Source of the DNA: Artemia franciscana
Taxonomy: Eukaryota > Arthropoda > Branchiopoda > Anostraca > Artemiidae
Reading direction: 5' to 3'
DNA length: 64,000 bases
NCBI RefSeq assembly: GCF_032884065.1
Contig: NW_027063379.1
Coordinates: forward strand, 1,117,869-1,181,868
Both the position numbers and the translations under genes were made by a program. Below are positions 44,761 through 55,362 of this stretch, in pieces. The notes under the pieces are model-generated. The model made no database searches. It saw only the letters and a program-made list of their open reading frames with translations, and was not told the DNA's origin. The number at the start of each line of letters is the position of its first letter. Positions within the stretch are counted from its first letter, which is position 1.

Positions 44761-44764
44761 TCTA

Positions 44765-46164
44765 TTGTCGTATGTACAAAATAACATTTCCAAGTTAACG
44801 TCGGAACAAAAAGACATTTATGATACGATAATGCATTGTGTCGATAACAACGTTGGAGAAATTTTATTTTTGGATGCGCCAGGAGGTACTGGTAAAACGT
44901 TTGTGATAAAACTGATTCTGGCATCAATTCGATCAAAAAATGATATAGCGTTGGCAATTGCGTCGTCCAGAATAGCCGCAACATTGCTGCCTGGTGGAAG
45001 AACTGCTCATTCCGCTTTGAAATTGCCTCTGAATTTGCATTCTACAGAAACTCCCACGTGCAACATTTCCAAATCATCTGGGATGGGTAAAGTATTGCAG
45101 CAATGCAAACTTATTATTTGGGATGAGTGCACAATGGCACACAAAAAAGCGCTCGAGGCTCTGGATCAATGCTTGAAAGATTTGCGAGGGAAGTCGAAAC
45201 CCTTTGGCAGCACATTAAAATTGCTTGCGGGAGATTTCAGGCAAACATTACCTATAATACCTAGATCAACTCCTGCAGACGAAATGAATGCTTCCTGAAA
45301 AATTCTAATTTATGAGCACACGTAAAAACATTAAAATTAACTACAAATATGCGTGTCCGATTGCAAAACGATGACTCTGGTCAAACATTTTCAGATCAAT
45401 TGCTGGCAATTGGAAACGGAAAGCTCCCAGTAGACTCAATTTCAGGACGTATACACCTACTTGCTGATTTCTGTAATTTAGTGACGTCCAAAAATGAATT
45501 GAATGAAAAAGTATTTCCGAATATTCTAAAAAATTATAAAAATAATAAATGGCTAAGTGAAAGAGCAATTCTCGCACCCAAAAATATAGACGTCCACGAA
45601 ATCAACAATATTGTTTTGACCAAGATTCGAGACCAGGCAGTCCTTTACAAGTCAGTCGACACAGTTTTGTAACCAAATGAAGCGGTTAATTATCCATCTG
45701 AATTTTTAAATTCCGTGGATCTTTCAGGGTTTCCACCACACGTGCTACAACTAAAAATAGGCGTACCAATAATACTTTTAAGAAATATCAACCCACCAAA
45801 GCTTTGCAATGGCACGCGACTTGCCGTAAAAAAAACAATGGAAAACCTAATAGAGGCCACAATCTTGACAGGGCCTTTTGAGGGTGAGGCTGTTCTTATT
45901 CCTCGCATTCCCATGATTCCAACGGATCTGCCTTTTCAATTTAAAAGATTGCAATTCCCAATTCGATTAGCATTTGCAATCACCATTAACAAAGCTCAAG
46001 GTAAATCATTAGAAAAATGTGGTATAGATCTTAATACTGATTGTTTTTCCCATGGACAATTGTACGTTGCATGTTCGTGGGTCGGGAAACCTGACAATCT
46101 ATTTATATGCAGCGACAATTGGACAACGAAGAATGTTGTATATTCGCAAGTTTTACGCAGTTAA
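44765..46164 (+). pseudogene. Helitron A PIF1-like helicase
   Basis: Three frames make up the helicase. Frame 1 (44765-45298) has LDAPGGTGKTFVIKLIL (Walker A), IIWDECTMAHKKALEAL (Walker B, DEC) and LLAGDFRQTLPIIPRST (motif III). Frame 2 (45349-45672) has MRVRLQNDD, IGNGKLPVDS and WLSERAILAPKN. Frame 3 (45715-46164) has LRNINPPKLCNGTRL, LIPRIPMIPTDLPFQFKR, AFAITINKAQGKSLEKCG and [20 protein letters not shown]. Two breaks separate them: a stop/shift near 45297-45340 and a TAA at about 45670. One Arg of the usual ACSRVGKP is Trp, and that Arg is the motif VI arginine finger. Helicase activity is unlikely. Confidence 0.87.
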
Positions 46165-46754
46165 TTTGTATTGTATCTATCTATCTATCTATCTATATAA
46201 AAACGAGTTGTGTGTATGCATGTTTGTTTGTTTGTAAAAAGAGCGTTTGCATATGACGTCATTATTAGTATATACGGCTTTGTATATGCACAATGGGAAA
46301 AGCCAAGAATGTTGTATATTCGCAATTTTTACGTAGTTTGAAACATATATATAAATCTATCTATATTCAGAGGTGGGACACAAGGACCTAAACTACAATG
46401 GCGCGTAACTAATATGGCGCGTAACGACTTACGCGCGCGGGGGGGCTTGTGTTAGCTGTTGGGGTGGCGCGAAGCGCCACCCCAACAGCTAGTATCTATA
46501 TATAAAAATAAGTTGTCTGTCCGTTACGCCAGATTACATCTTATCTATATATAAAAATGAAACTAAACTGAAAAGCAAACTGAAACTAAAAATGTAGAAA
46601 CTGGGAATTGCATAAATATTTTTGTATATTTTGACAATAGATTAAAGCAATTCGAAAACCTTATAACACATATTTATTATTTTGAGGTTTATTATAAATT
46701 GTTGAGTGATAGCATGCTTGGCACGAAAAATTTTTTTTAACAGTCAATGTTAGA

Positions 46755-47048
46755 ATGAACACTGGCAAATTGAAAAACATTGAAAAAGATAGAATGTTAC
46801 CAAATCCTACAAAAGAAGAAACAGCCGAGGAAGCTGCTCAAAGAGTTAATGCCAAAAGGCTTGCGGCTAAAGAACGCAAAACCGCGCAATTAGAAGAAGA
46901 TCAACCTGGACAGCGAGAGTCAAAATGTATAAAAACTGAAAATGATAGCGATGATGATTGGGTTTGGGATTTTGACTTGGATAAGGTTATCAATGCCTAC
47001 CAGATTTTACTTAAAAACAAAGGTTCGGCGACATGTATTTACTTTTGA
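46755..47048 (+). CDS. Helitron B leader ORF of unknown function
   Basis: A complete 97-codon frame with an ATG start. Its N-terminal half, ETAEEAAQRVNAKRLAAKER, resembles the charged start of the Helitron A protein (tATAEEDVQR..SKKLAADRE). The rest, EEDQPGQRESKCIKTENDSD and DDWVWDFDLDKVINAYQILL, is acidic and not found in Helitron A. There is no zinc-finger block. It may be a remodelled Helitron N-terminus or a captured fragment. It is followed by AATAAAG near 47050, a possible polyadenylation signal. Confidence 0.4.
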   Translation: MNTGKLKNIEKDRMLPNPTKEETAEEAAQRVNAKRLAAKERKTAQLEEDQPGQRESKCIKTENDSDDDWVWDFDLDKVINAYQILLKNKGSATCIYF

Positions 47049-47254
47049 AAAATAAAGAAGAAAAAGAAAACTGAAACTAAAAATATAAGAACTGGGATCT
47101 ATCAATATAACGTTTGCATATGACGTCATTATAAGTACATAAGGCTTTGTATATGCACAGACAATGGGAAAGCCAAGAATGTTGTATATTCGCAAGTTTT
47201 AAGTCGTTCAAAACACATATATAAATCGAACTATATTCATAGGTGGTACACAGG

Positions 47255-48155
47255 GATCAACCCCTGCAGACGAAATGAATGCTTGCCTGAAAAATTCTAA
47301 TTTATGGGCACACGTAAAAACATTAAACTTAACTACAAATATGCGTGTCTGATTGCAAAACGATGACTCTGGGCAAACATTTTCTGATCAATTGCTGGCA
47401 ATTGGAAACGGAAAGCTCCCACTAGACTCAATTTCAGGACGTATACAACTACCTGCTGAATTCTGTAATTAAGTGACGTCCAAAAATGAATTGATTGAAA
47501 AAGTATTTCCGAATATTCTAAAAAATTATAAAAATAATAAATGGCTAAGTGAGAGAGCGATTCTTGCACCCAAAAATATAGACGTCCACGAAACCAAAAA
47601 TATTGTTTTGGCCAAGATTCGAGACCAGGCAGTCCTTTACAAGTCAGTCGAAACAGTTTTGGAACCAAATGAGGCGGTTAATTATCCGTCTGAATTTTTA
47701 AATTCCGTGGATCTTTCAGGGTTTCCACCACACGTGCTACAACTAAAAATAGGCGTACCAATAATACTGTTAAGAAATATCAACCCACCAAAGCTTTGCA
47801 ATGGCACGCGACTAACCGTAAAAAAACAATGGAAACATAATAGAGGCCACAATCTTGACAGGGCCTTTTGAGGATGAGGCTGTTCTTATTCCTCGCATTC
47901 CCATGATTCCAACGGATCTGTTTTTTCAATTGAAAAGATTGCAATTCTAAATTCGATTAGCATTTGCAATCACCATCAACAAAGCTCAAGGTCAATCATT
48001 ACAAAAATGTGGTATAGATCTTAATACTGATTGTTTTTCCCATGGACAATTGTACGTTGCATGTTCGAGGGTCGGTAAACCTGACAATCTATTTATATAC
48101 AGCGACAATTGGACAGCGAAGAATTTTGTATATTCGCAAGTCTTACGCAGTTAGT
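47255..48155 (+). pseudogene. Helitron B helicase, C-terminal half only
   Basis: It starts at the STPADEMNA segment that closes frame 1 of Helitron A's helicase and continues parallel to it at ~95% identity by eye. It covers WLSERAILAPKN, LRNINPPKLCNGTRL, the AFAITINKAQGQSL block and [18 protein letters not shown]. The Arg lost in Helitron A is present here (ACSRVGKP). Stops and frameshifts (for example a TGA at 47349 and a shift near 47830) break it. Walker A and B are absent. Confidence 0.8.
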
Positions 48156-48496
48156 GTGTATTGTATCTATCTATCTATCTATCTATCTATATAAAAACGA
48201 GTTGTGTGTATGAATGTTTGTTTGTATGTAAAAAGAGCGTTTGCATATGACGTCATTATCAGTACATAAGGCTTTTTATATGCACAGACAATGGGAAAGC
48301 CAAGAATGTTGTATATTGGCAAGTTTTACATCGTTCAAAACACATATATAAATCTAACTATATTCATAGGTGGTACACAGGGACACAACTACAATGGCGC
48401 GTAACGACTTACGCGCGCGGGGGGTTTGGGGGTGGGGGTGGGCACAAAGCACCCCAAGCTGTTGGGGTGACGCTTCGCGCCGCCCCAAACAGCTAG

Positions 48497-50095
48497 TTTA
48501 TTTATATATTTCGAATGCTTCATACGATATAAAGAAACCACACAAAGACGGAAGTTAAAATAGAGAAAATTACAAAAAGAGAATAAGAAAAAAGACATCA
48601 CAACGTTTATCAGGACAATGAATGAAGATCATTTATAAAACACTGAACAACAGTTATATATTTACAACTTTAAACAACACCGTATAAGATCCGTAATCCG
48701 TAAGTGAAAACTGATTTTACGGTTATGTTTTAAAATACGTTTTGATAGAGCTATCAAAGGACTGGCAGTTTTACTTTTACGGATCAATCTGAATTTCGGG
48801 CCTACAGGGGTAAATGCAGTAAATATTTCACAAAATTCGAAATATTGTGAACGGAGTTTACGTTTATCTGACCTGTTAAGTGAAACCTAACCTGTTACCT
48901 AACCTGTTAGTGAAAAAATCTTCTTAAATGATGCTGTGTATAGAAAATCTAATAAAGCTCTGCTTTTATGTGGCAATTGGGGCAAATGTTCAGGGCTCGA
49001 TCAATGTGAGAAGTTGCAACTGCCCTTTTAACTTGTTTTCCTAAGAAAATCATCTCAACTGGACTGGCAGGGTGGAATCTGAATTACCTCAATTAGACTC
49101 CAGGGTGCTATCTCTATTTATTCTGTGGTACTATTTTCTTGAAGTAGATATTTAGGTTTCCACTTTGATAGTTTACTCGGTTTTTCTTTCGCTTAGCTCG
49201 CTCTGTTAACACCATAATGAATTGACCTAAACTGGCTAGTGGTGTAATCTAAAATCTATGTCCTAGTGGTATAACGTTTATTATATTCTAACGTCATCAT
49301 AACTAACATCGCAATGCAGATTCTACTTTTTATGTCATTTATGGTTATAACCTATGATAATGACGTCAGTCATCATCTTGTGTATGAAAAGGCAGCCTTT
49401 GTAAAGTAATTGATTTTATTTAAAATATTATCTTTTGTTAACTACAAAAGGCACTAGATAGGGCAATTTTCTTTAAAATGAGCCAAAAAATGGCTATATA
49501 TGATATTACAGTGTCCAGATAGCTTAGGACAAGGAAAAACGGGGAAAAAAGATGCTGTCGATGGACAATACCGTGATTGCAGCCGCCTTCCTTTGTTTTC
49601 CAAGCCAATGGATTTTCCTTGTGGCTCAAGCCGTTGGACTTTAATTTTCCTTTATAGAGTTTTCGGACAAGGCAATTCTAATGCTTAATATGGGATTCGA
49701 TTTTATACCATCTTTAGGAGATATGTGCTATTGTATTTCTTACTATTAGACCAAATTTCTTACTCTAGGGTGTTTCTTACTACGTTCGAAAGAGGCAGCA
49801 TCATACTAGGTGCCCCTACCGCAGCAACAACAATGTGAGCCGTGATTTGGGCTTTGCTAGGTAGCAACCAAAGGTTCTACCATGATGAAACAGAATGTTG
49901 TTTGTTTTTTTATTGTCTTTAAAATGACAACAGAAATGTGTAATCTTTCAATTTGCTTCTTTACGGTTCGCCAAAACGTTTATATGTTTTTGGGTTACAA
50001 ATCCAAAATATTTCTGAAAATCAATGGGGAATTTGAAATAATATAATAAAATGTCTAGATATTTAGTTTGTGCTATCCTAAAGTGGAAATATCGG
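48497..50095. other. Spacer with no recognised gene
   Basis: Moderately AT-rich DNA. A short repeat CCTAACCTGTTA / ACCTGTTAGTG near 48878-48912 and several TGACGTCA-like sites (49361) are visible. A frame at 49500-49688 lacks recognisable domains. Nothing is called. Confidence 0.5.
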
Positions 50096-50097
50096 AA

Positions 50098-50442
50098 ACC
50101 CTTAAGGAATCCCCGCGAAGTCAAGTGTCCGAACGAAAGTTCGAATTTACATGGCACTAGTCCGCACCGTTCTCCTTTAGGGATGTGAAACATAGTCGGT
50201 AAAACTACAGCATGAGAATACACTGAAAGTATTTGAGCATACTTGTCTGCGAAGAATTCTCAGAGTACAGCTACGTGACCGTATCTCCAACTCGGATATA
50301 CTTCGAATGTGCAATATTCAGAGAGATGTGGCGCTCCCTATTAAATAAACGCCGTTTGAAATGGTTGGGCCATGTATTACGGAAACCGCCAGAGTACCTG
50401 CCTCACCAAATACTTCTAGTTGAGCCTGTTCTATTATTAATA
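50098..50442 (+). pseudogene. RTE-type LINE C-terminal fragment
   Basis: In two frames: LKVFEHTCLRRILRVQLRDR, SNSDILRMCN and RRLKWLGHVLRKPPEYLPHQ. The order E-LRRIL.V..RDR followed by RRL.WLGHVLR is the hallmark C-terminus of RTE/BovB-related reverse transcriptases. The fragment is short and frameshifted near 50340. Confidence 0.75.
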
Positions 50443-50447
50443 CCTTC

Positions 50448-50690
50448 CTAGCCTAAACAAGACTTAGCAGCTTCCTTATTCATCATGAGCCCTACTCCCT
50501 GTCTATGTACCCCATCCTTCTTGCCTGAGTAAATAAATTCTTTGTCACCTAATTTCATGCTTCCTACCCCTGGGATATGACTTTCTGAAACTCCCAATAA
50601 ATACAGTTTAAACTGTCGTACTTCGTCAGTCAAAATGTCAATGCGATAGTCATTTTTTAACGTCGTAACATTCCAAGTTCCAATTTTCAT
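50448..50690 (-). pseudogene. RTE-type LINE endonuclease N-terminus
   Basis: On the minus strand an ATG at 50690 opens MKIGTWNVTTLKNDYRIDIL, LYLLGVSESHIPGVG, FIYSGKKDG and GVGLMMNKEAAKSCLG. This is the start of an apurinic-type endonuclease (GTWNVxTL; SExH replaces the catalytic ExxW/SETR region). It stops at 50448, directly against the oppositely oriented C-terminal fragment. Only about 80 of more than 220 residues remain. Confidence 0.78.
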
Positions 50691-51030
50691 GTTCGTTAAA
50701 TTTTTGAAATTATTTTGGCCTCAGGAAAAGTAATGATTCCGGATACCAGTGCAGGGCGGGGACCAACATATCTTCTCAAGTCTACAACGACAGCGCTTAA
50801 GCCGGCCTAGAACCAGACAGCAAGAAGTCCCTGGGACCTCCAGTAAGTTGGAAGCTTTGTGCAATCCTGGGCCCATCTTGGTCACAACATAGTTTTCAGC
50901 ACTTGGCGATGCTCTTCTATCAACAAGAGTCGAAATCCTGAACAGACAGTCCCAAGTCCATTACCTTCGATTCATTATTTGAATCTTGATATTTGTGAAT
51001 CTTGTTCCAAACTCTTATATTTGAGATTGA
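50691..51030 (-). other. Probable 5' untranslated region of the RTE-type fragment, then spacer
   Basis: The sequence just upstream (in minus orientation) of the endonuclease ATG is GC-richer than its surroundings and non-coding, as expected of a retroelement leader. Towards 50980-51055 a degenerate repeat of TTGAATCTTGTTCC occurs. Confidence 0.35.
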
Positions 51031-51059
51031 TATTTGAATCTTGTTCCGAATTCTTTTGA

Positions 51060-52293
51060 ACTGGTATCTCATCTCCAACTGTTTTTTCAAATGTGTTTTA
51101 GTAGTTTGTTTGTGCCCAACTCGTTCTTACGCGGTAGCGTTACGTTACTTCTAAAAAAAGGAAAAGATCCGGTTTCTTGTAGTTCTTATAGGCCCATAAC
51201 GGTAGCTTGTACTCTTAGCAAGCTTTTTGAACACCTCCTACTACTTTATGTCACTAAGCTTGCTCTAAATGATGATAATCAATTTGGTTTTAGATCGGGG
51301 CTAGGCTGTCGGCATGCTCACCGTGCTTTGACTTCTTTATTAAAAGATGCCCATCGCACTCGTCGTGTGCTTCATTTCGAAACCCTAGACTTGTCTAAAG
51401 CATTTGACAGTGTTTGTCATACTCAAGCATGGAGAACATTATGCCAGAGAGGAGAAAATCCGTCGGTAATTCACGTGCGTCGTTTATGGTACTCCCATTC
51501 TTACCTTCGCCTTAAGTCATTAGATAATTTTTATTTCGGTCATATTCCTGTTTGTTGCGGTGTAAGACAAGGGGGAGCTCTTTCGCCGTATATTTTTAAT
51601 GCTTGTGTTGAAAATGTAGTATCAAAAATATCGAATACGTGCCTACTAGTACCATCTGATATCTCATATCTGGCTTATGCGGATAACCTTCTTCTGATTA
51701 GTCAAACTGAGTCTTTTCTTGCCCGGTCAGTGAAGTCAGTTACTTCTGCTTTCCGCGATATCGGCTTGTACCTAAATATAGACAAGTGCGAGTTTCTTCT
51801 TTTCAGTGGTAATAATTGTTCAGAATCACTACACTGCGGTGATTTTAGTATTCCTCGTGTTAAATCGTTTCGTTGGCTTGGTATAACAGTTTGCGATTCT
51901 ATGAATGCTCTCCTGTTTCGTGCTGTCAAAGATATTAGTGATAAGCTGAGGGTCGGTTGCTCTAAGATTGTAGCAAATCGTGGACACTATAGGAGAAGAG
52001 CGCTAATTCAGCTTTACTCAAATTTTTGCGATCATTCTGTACTCTTCTGTTCTGGTATTAGGCCACTTCTGTTGAATAGTGATCTAAAACGTATTCGCAC
52101 AGATTATTACCGGTACTGCAAATTTCTTTTATATCTACCTTGTTCTTACCAGAATACAAAACTGGTTAAAAAATATTGTGTGACAGATATTACTGGTGCT
52201 TTCGAAAAATTATCTGCCAATCTAGCTATTGGAGCGATTTATAGGCTAGGATGTTTTCATCACCTTATCTGTCTTTTTTCTGTATGTGATTAA
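51060..52293 (+). pseudogene. LINE reverse transcriptase, long open frame, 5' truncated
   Basis: An uninterrupted frame of about 410 codons. RT blocks: LLLKKGKDPVSCSSYRPITV (motif 1-2), LSKLFEHLLL, NQFGFRSGLGCRHAHRAL, FETLDLSKAFDSVCH (motif A), VCCGVRQGGALSPYIFNACV (motif B), YLAYADNLLLIS (motif C) and KCEFLLFS and FRWLGITV (thumb entry). The motif C reads YADN instead of YADD, losing the second catalytic Asp. The N-terminal endonuclease is missing. The 3' end carries GTGATAAATAAATTATTATT and an (ATT)n tail to about 52398. Despite the long frame, the ADN change and truncation argue that this copy is inactive. Confidence 0.88.
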
Positions 52294-52370
52294 ATTTGTT
52301 TCTTGTAATTACTTTTGCTGTTTTTCTTTTGCATTTTACTCCACTTAACCTCTGTTTTGTAAAGTGGGTG

Positions 52371-52399
52371 ATAAATAAATTATTATTATTATTATTATA
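52371..52399 (+). repeat. (ATT)n tail of the LINE
   Basis: AAATAAATTATTATTATTATTATTA-type short tandem tail directly after the RT frame's 3' region, typical of a LINE 3' end. Confidence 0.8.
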
Positions 52400-52759
52400 T
52401 ATTCATGCCTACGAATATTATGCTACTACGGGGAGGCAACCCAAAGTAGATAAATTAGTTAAGAACCGAAGAATATGTTGCTGCCCCTTCAAGTCATCCT
52501 TATTCAATTCTTAACTGGTTCCCTAGTTATGGAAGGGATACAGCTGTTGAATTCCTTGTAGAAAAAGTAAGAAAGCTCTGACAGTTTTGGAAAAAATTTT
52601 CATTAAAGAATAATTCAAATTTCTCAGCATCTAGTTGGAAAATACTGGAGATAATTCTTAGTTTCCGCAATGCATAAATGTTGCTCTAGTATAAGAAGAC
52701 ACAAGGGGTATTTATACTGCTCTCCTTCGCTTTGACTTATCTTTTTTACTTTGTTGCAG

Positions 52760-52805
52760 ATCTCAAATGCAATGGAACAGAAGACCACTACTGAAAAACC
52801 AGAAA
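52760..52805 (+). CDS. Candidate exon 1 of an unidentified membrane protein gene
   Basis: Acceptor TTTGTTGCAG|, an ATG at 52772 (MEQKTTTEKPE) and donor CCAGAAA|GTAAGT. It ends in phase 1. The next candidate exon (54289) begins with the two bases that complete an Arg codon. A strong donor and a phase match support it, though the exon is very short. Confidence 0.45.
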
Positions 52806-53019
52806 GTAAGTAATTTTCTTACTGTTTTGTTAATTAATTGAGAAAGCAGGCATATGATCTGGTGGTTGTGTTGTATTCAACACAACCTCCTATGGGGGTG
52901 TGTTGCTCTATGGGGGTGAATAATTCCTTAAAGACCTTCTTCCCCCGAGCCCTATACTTTCAACAGAGAGATTTATACAACTAGTCTGTAGCCCATATTC
53001 GTGAAGCCACAAGTCTCTT

Positions 53020-53395
53020 AATTAATGTAAACGTAAGCTCCTCCGCTCCTTTTTTCTCAAAATCATTCGATCAAAACTACGAGAAAGCCATTTAGCCAAA
53101 AAAATGAATATGTAAATTTCGTTGTAATTATTCATCTGCGAAGAGCCAAAATCAAAACATGCATTGATTCAAAAACATTCAGAAATTAAATGAAAAAAAC
53201 AAGTTTTTTAACGGAAAGTAAAGAGCGGCATTAAAACTTAAAACGAACAGAAATTACTTCATACATGAAAGGTTCTGCATCCTCGTCAAAGCCCCGCTCT
53301 TTACGCTAAAGTTTTTTCCTATTTTAAAAAATAGAGTTACGAGAAAGAGTCAAACTTTAGGGTAAAGAGCGGGCCGTTGATGAAGAAGCAGAAAA
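53020..53395 (-). repeat. Foldback repeat family F, copy 1
   Basis: It contains AAAACTTAAAACGAACAGAA, CCCGCTCTTTACGCTAAAGT and the opposite-strand AAACTTTAGGGTAAAGAGCG, so two arms face each other. The same blocks recur near 56.3, 58.0 and 60.75 kb. Orientation is set by the outward flank. No gene. Confidence 0.8.
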
Positions 53396-54288
53396 ATAAA
53401 ATTTACAACTGTTATAAATTATGATTCGTTGGAATAAGAAACATTTTGTCGCAGCATTTGAACTACAAAACGTGATTGGACCAAAAGGACGACACCGGGA
53501 TTCGCGATGGTTGAAAATGATGGGTGAATATGGTGGAAAATGAACTTTTGGCCCAGAATTGCGAAGCACAGTATCAATCCACTGCGCTGCATCAAGGGTT
53601 GCATCAAAGATATCGGACATAATCGAAAATGAAGAAAAAAAGAAATTGTGGTTAGAAGATGAGTGACAGCGGGAATCAGAACGAGTCACTAAAAAAAATA
53701 AAGTAAAACGACATTTTTGTCTAGAAGACATGAAACAACAAGGATAGAAGCGAATTAAAAACGAAAGTTCAATTAACAATATATGTGTTCCAGCCATGAT
53801 AAACTTAAACTTGCTGATGTCTTGAATAATTCCACACTTTGTGCTCAGTTGACCGTGTTCAGTTTTCAGCTTGGTTTTATTTTTGTTTTCCATCCATAAA
53901 GAGACATGCACAGCAAGACAATTGGTAGTTTCTACGGTCTACTCCCCGCTTCGTTAGTACTTCATAGACAGCATTTAATACTAATTGACTTGCGTGCTAA
54001 ACCTGAAATCTTTTGTCCGTGAGGATAGGGGTTGACAAATGGTATTGGCAGTTTTGACTGTTTATATTTATACATTTTTTCTAAGTAAAATTGCTATTTT
54101 TGAAATTTCCTTATTTGTCCAGGTACCTTGGAACCGTTTCTAAAACTGCGACTATGTTGCTGGTGTTATTTTTTATTATCATTATTAGTTAATATCAAGT
54201 ACCTGCTACCTGCAGCTCCTTCCAATAATTTTGAAAACAAAAGTGATTTAGATTTCAGCAATTTAATTTTGACCATTCTATGTTTCAG

Positions 54289-54590
54289 GAGAGGCCCGTG
54301 GATACTCGAGTAAATTTACATGGCTTGCAAACATTGGAAGAGTGATACATTTCTGTTTTTTAATGTTGGTGTCAATCATCCACACACTTACATGGGTCCG
54401 TTTCGAGCCCCCTTCAACAGCAGGTCCCATATTGGTCACGCAGTTCCAGATTGTCCAGGGCATGTGTAATACAGCAATCAATATTTGGAAGACCCTGTTC
54501 TTTTCAATCGACGTCCTAAGCGGGGAAAAAGTTTGGTTCATCGTGACCCAAATACTGACCTCAATTATTTTCGAGTCCTATGTTCCACGG
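54289..54590 (+). CDS. Candidate exon 2 of an unidentified membrane protein gene
   Basis: After TTCTATGTTTCAG| the frame (phase 1 entry) reads EARGYSSKFTWLANIGRVIH, FCFLMLVSIIHTLTWV, FEPPSTAGPILVTQFQIVQ, IDVLSGEKVWFIVTQILTS and ends ESYVPR|GTACAT in phase 0. Two hydrophobic segments (around residues 20-40 and 75-95 of the exon) look like transmembrane helices. Together with exon 1 it gives a cytosolic charged N-terminus followed by membrane spans. I do not recognise the family. Confidence 0.5.
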
Positions 54591-55041
54591 GTACATAACC
54601 TTTAATTTCTTTTTTTTTAAAATTTGGCGTACATGGTATAATAAATAGATTTGAAAGCTGAATTTGTCAAAAAAAAATACAAATTCAATTCCTGTTTTAT
54701 CAACTATATGGTTGGAATCCAATTTATATTTTAAGCTTAATTTTAATATGTAATGAAGGTATAAAAGCCATTAAGTTTAATAGTGGATGTAAATCCACTC
54801 AAGGTACTAAAGCCAATGGACATTAAAAAAACAAACAAAAAAATTAGCCTTTTCTGCCCTTAATTGCTGGCACATATCTGTCATGCTAATTGCGGCTCCA
54901 TCATGCCTAGGGCGCGTGGCTCGTTCCACCTCCCAACTAAGCTGAAATCTCTTGCTTGGGTATTGTCTCTTGCTTGCGGATAGCAGAGATACTTCCAAGC
55001 AAGTTTTGCTAGTCTTTGAAACAAATTTTGCATCTTCACCG

Positions 55042-55362
55042 TCACTCTAACGGACAGTCTTTTTTTTCTTTTTTTTTTCTGTCTATGACATCCTCACTCA
55101 GATACCTTTTTAGTCCCTGATAAATAATATCATCTGCTGAATCTTCTTCATCACTTGTCGAAGTTGCAAGTCTGTTAGCAACCATGCTGTCAATCAAACC
55201 TGCTGTGCCTCCTCTCCTTTGTTTGGATACAGGGGTGCAGCTAGGATTATAAGTTTGGAGATAGGATTTAAATATTGTCTCGAAAAAATCGCCAAACATG
55301 TTGACAAATTTCAACACACCAGCTAGATTTCCAACATAAATGGTTACATTTTTTATCCCCAT
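55042..55362 (-). CDS. Hypothetical frame, possible hAT transposase fragment
   Basis: A 106-codon minus-strand frame with MGIKNVTIYVGNLAGVLKFV, then RLATSTSDEEDSADD and GLKRYLSEDVIDRKK. An acidic stretch followed by LxRYLSE resembles the spacer before the C-terminal dimerisation region of hAT transposases, but the expected P..WW block does not follow. It is a weak call. Confidence 0.25.
   Translation of the reverse strand: MGIKNVTIYVGNLAGVLKFVNMFGDFFETIFKSYLQTYNPSCTPVSKQRRGGTAGLIDSMVANRLATSTSDEEDSADDIIYQGLKRYLSEDVIDRKKKEKKDCPLE

Larger units (their letters stand above)
42631..46492 (+). mobile_element. Helitron A, near-complete ends, internally deleted
   Basis: The 5' end is TCTATATATATAAAAATAAG after an A at 42630. 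The 3' end is a 17 bp perfect hairpin (46454-46470 with 46474-46490, loop GAA) ending in CTAG before T. These are the TC...CTRR ends and A|T target of Helitrons. Inside are a zinc-finger/Rep N-terminus, part of Rep and a PIF1-like helicase. The segments that should hold the HUH motif and the two catalytic Tyr are missing, so the element could not move by itself. Confidence 0.88.
46495..48496 (+). mobile_element. Helitron B, a nested, deletion-derived copy next to Helitron A
   Basis: It starts TCTATATATAAAAATAAGTT at 46495, two bases after the CTAG end of Helitron A. A second 5' start (TCTATATATAAAAATGAAAC) lies at 46544. It ends with an imperfect hairpin (48457-48473 and about 48477-48494) and CTAG at 48493-48496. 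A tail-like segment at 47105-47255 resembles 46235-46385 and 48235-48375, showing that tail pieces were copied inside. The content is a short leader gene and the second half of the helicase. Confidence 0.78.

Noticed and set aside
53357..53911. 184-codon minus-strand frame with a phrase MSDIFDATLDAAQWIDTVLR
   Set aside because: It has no recognisable domain, uneven composition, and partly overlaps repeat family F. Possible, but unsupported.
54807..54998. Minus-strand frame suspected to be the hAT C-terminus
   Set aside because: The expected dimerisation motif (ER.FS.AG) is absent, and the residues near it do not align in any frame.
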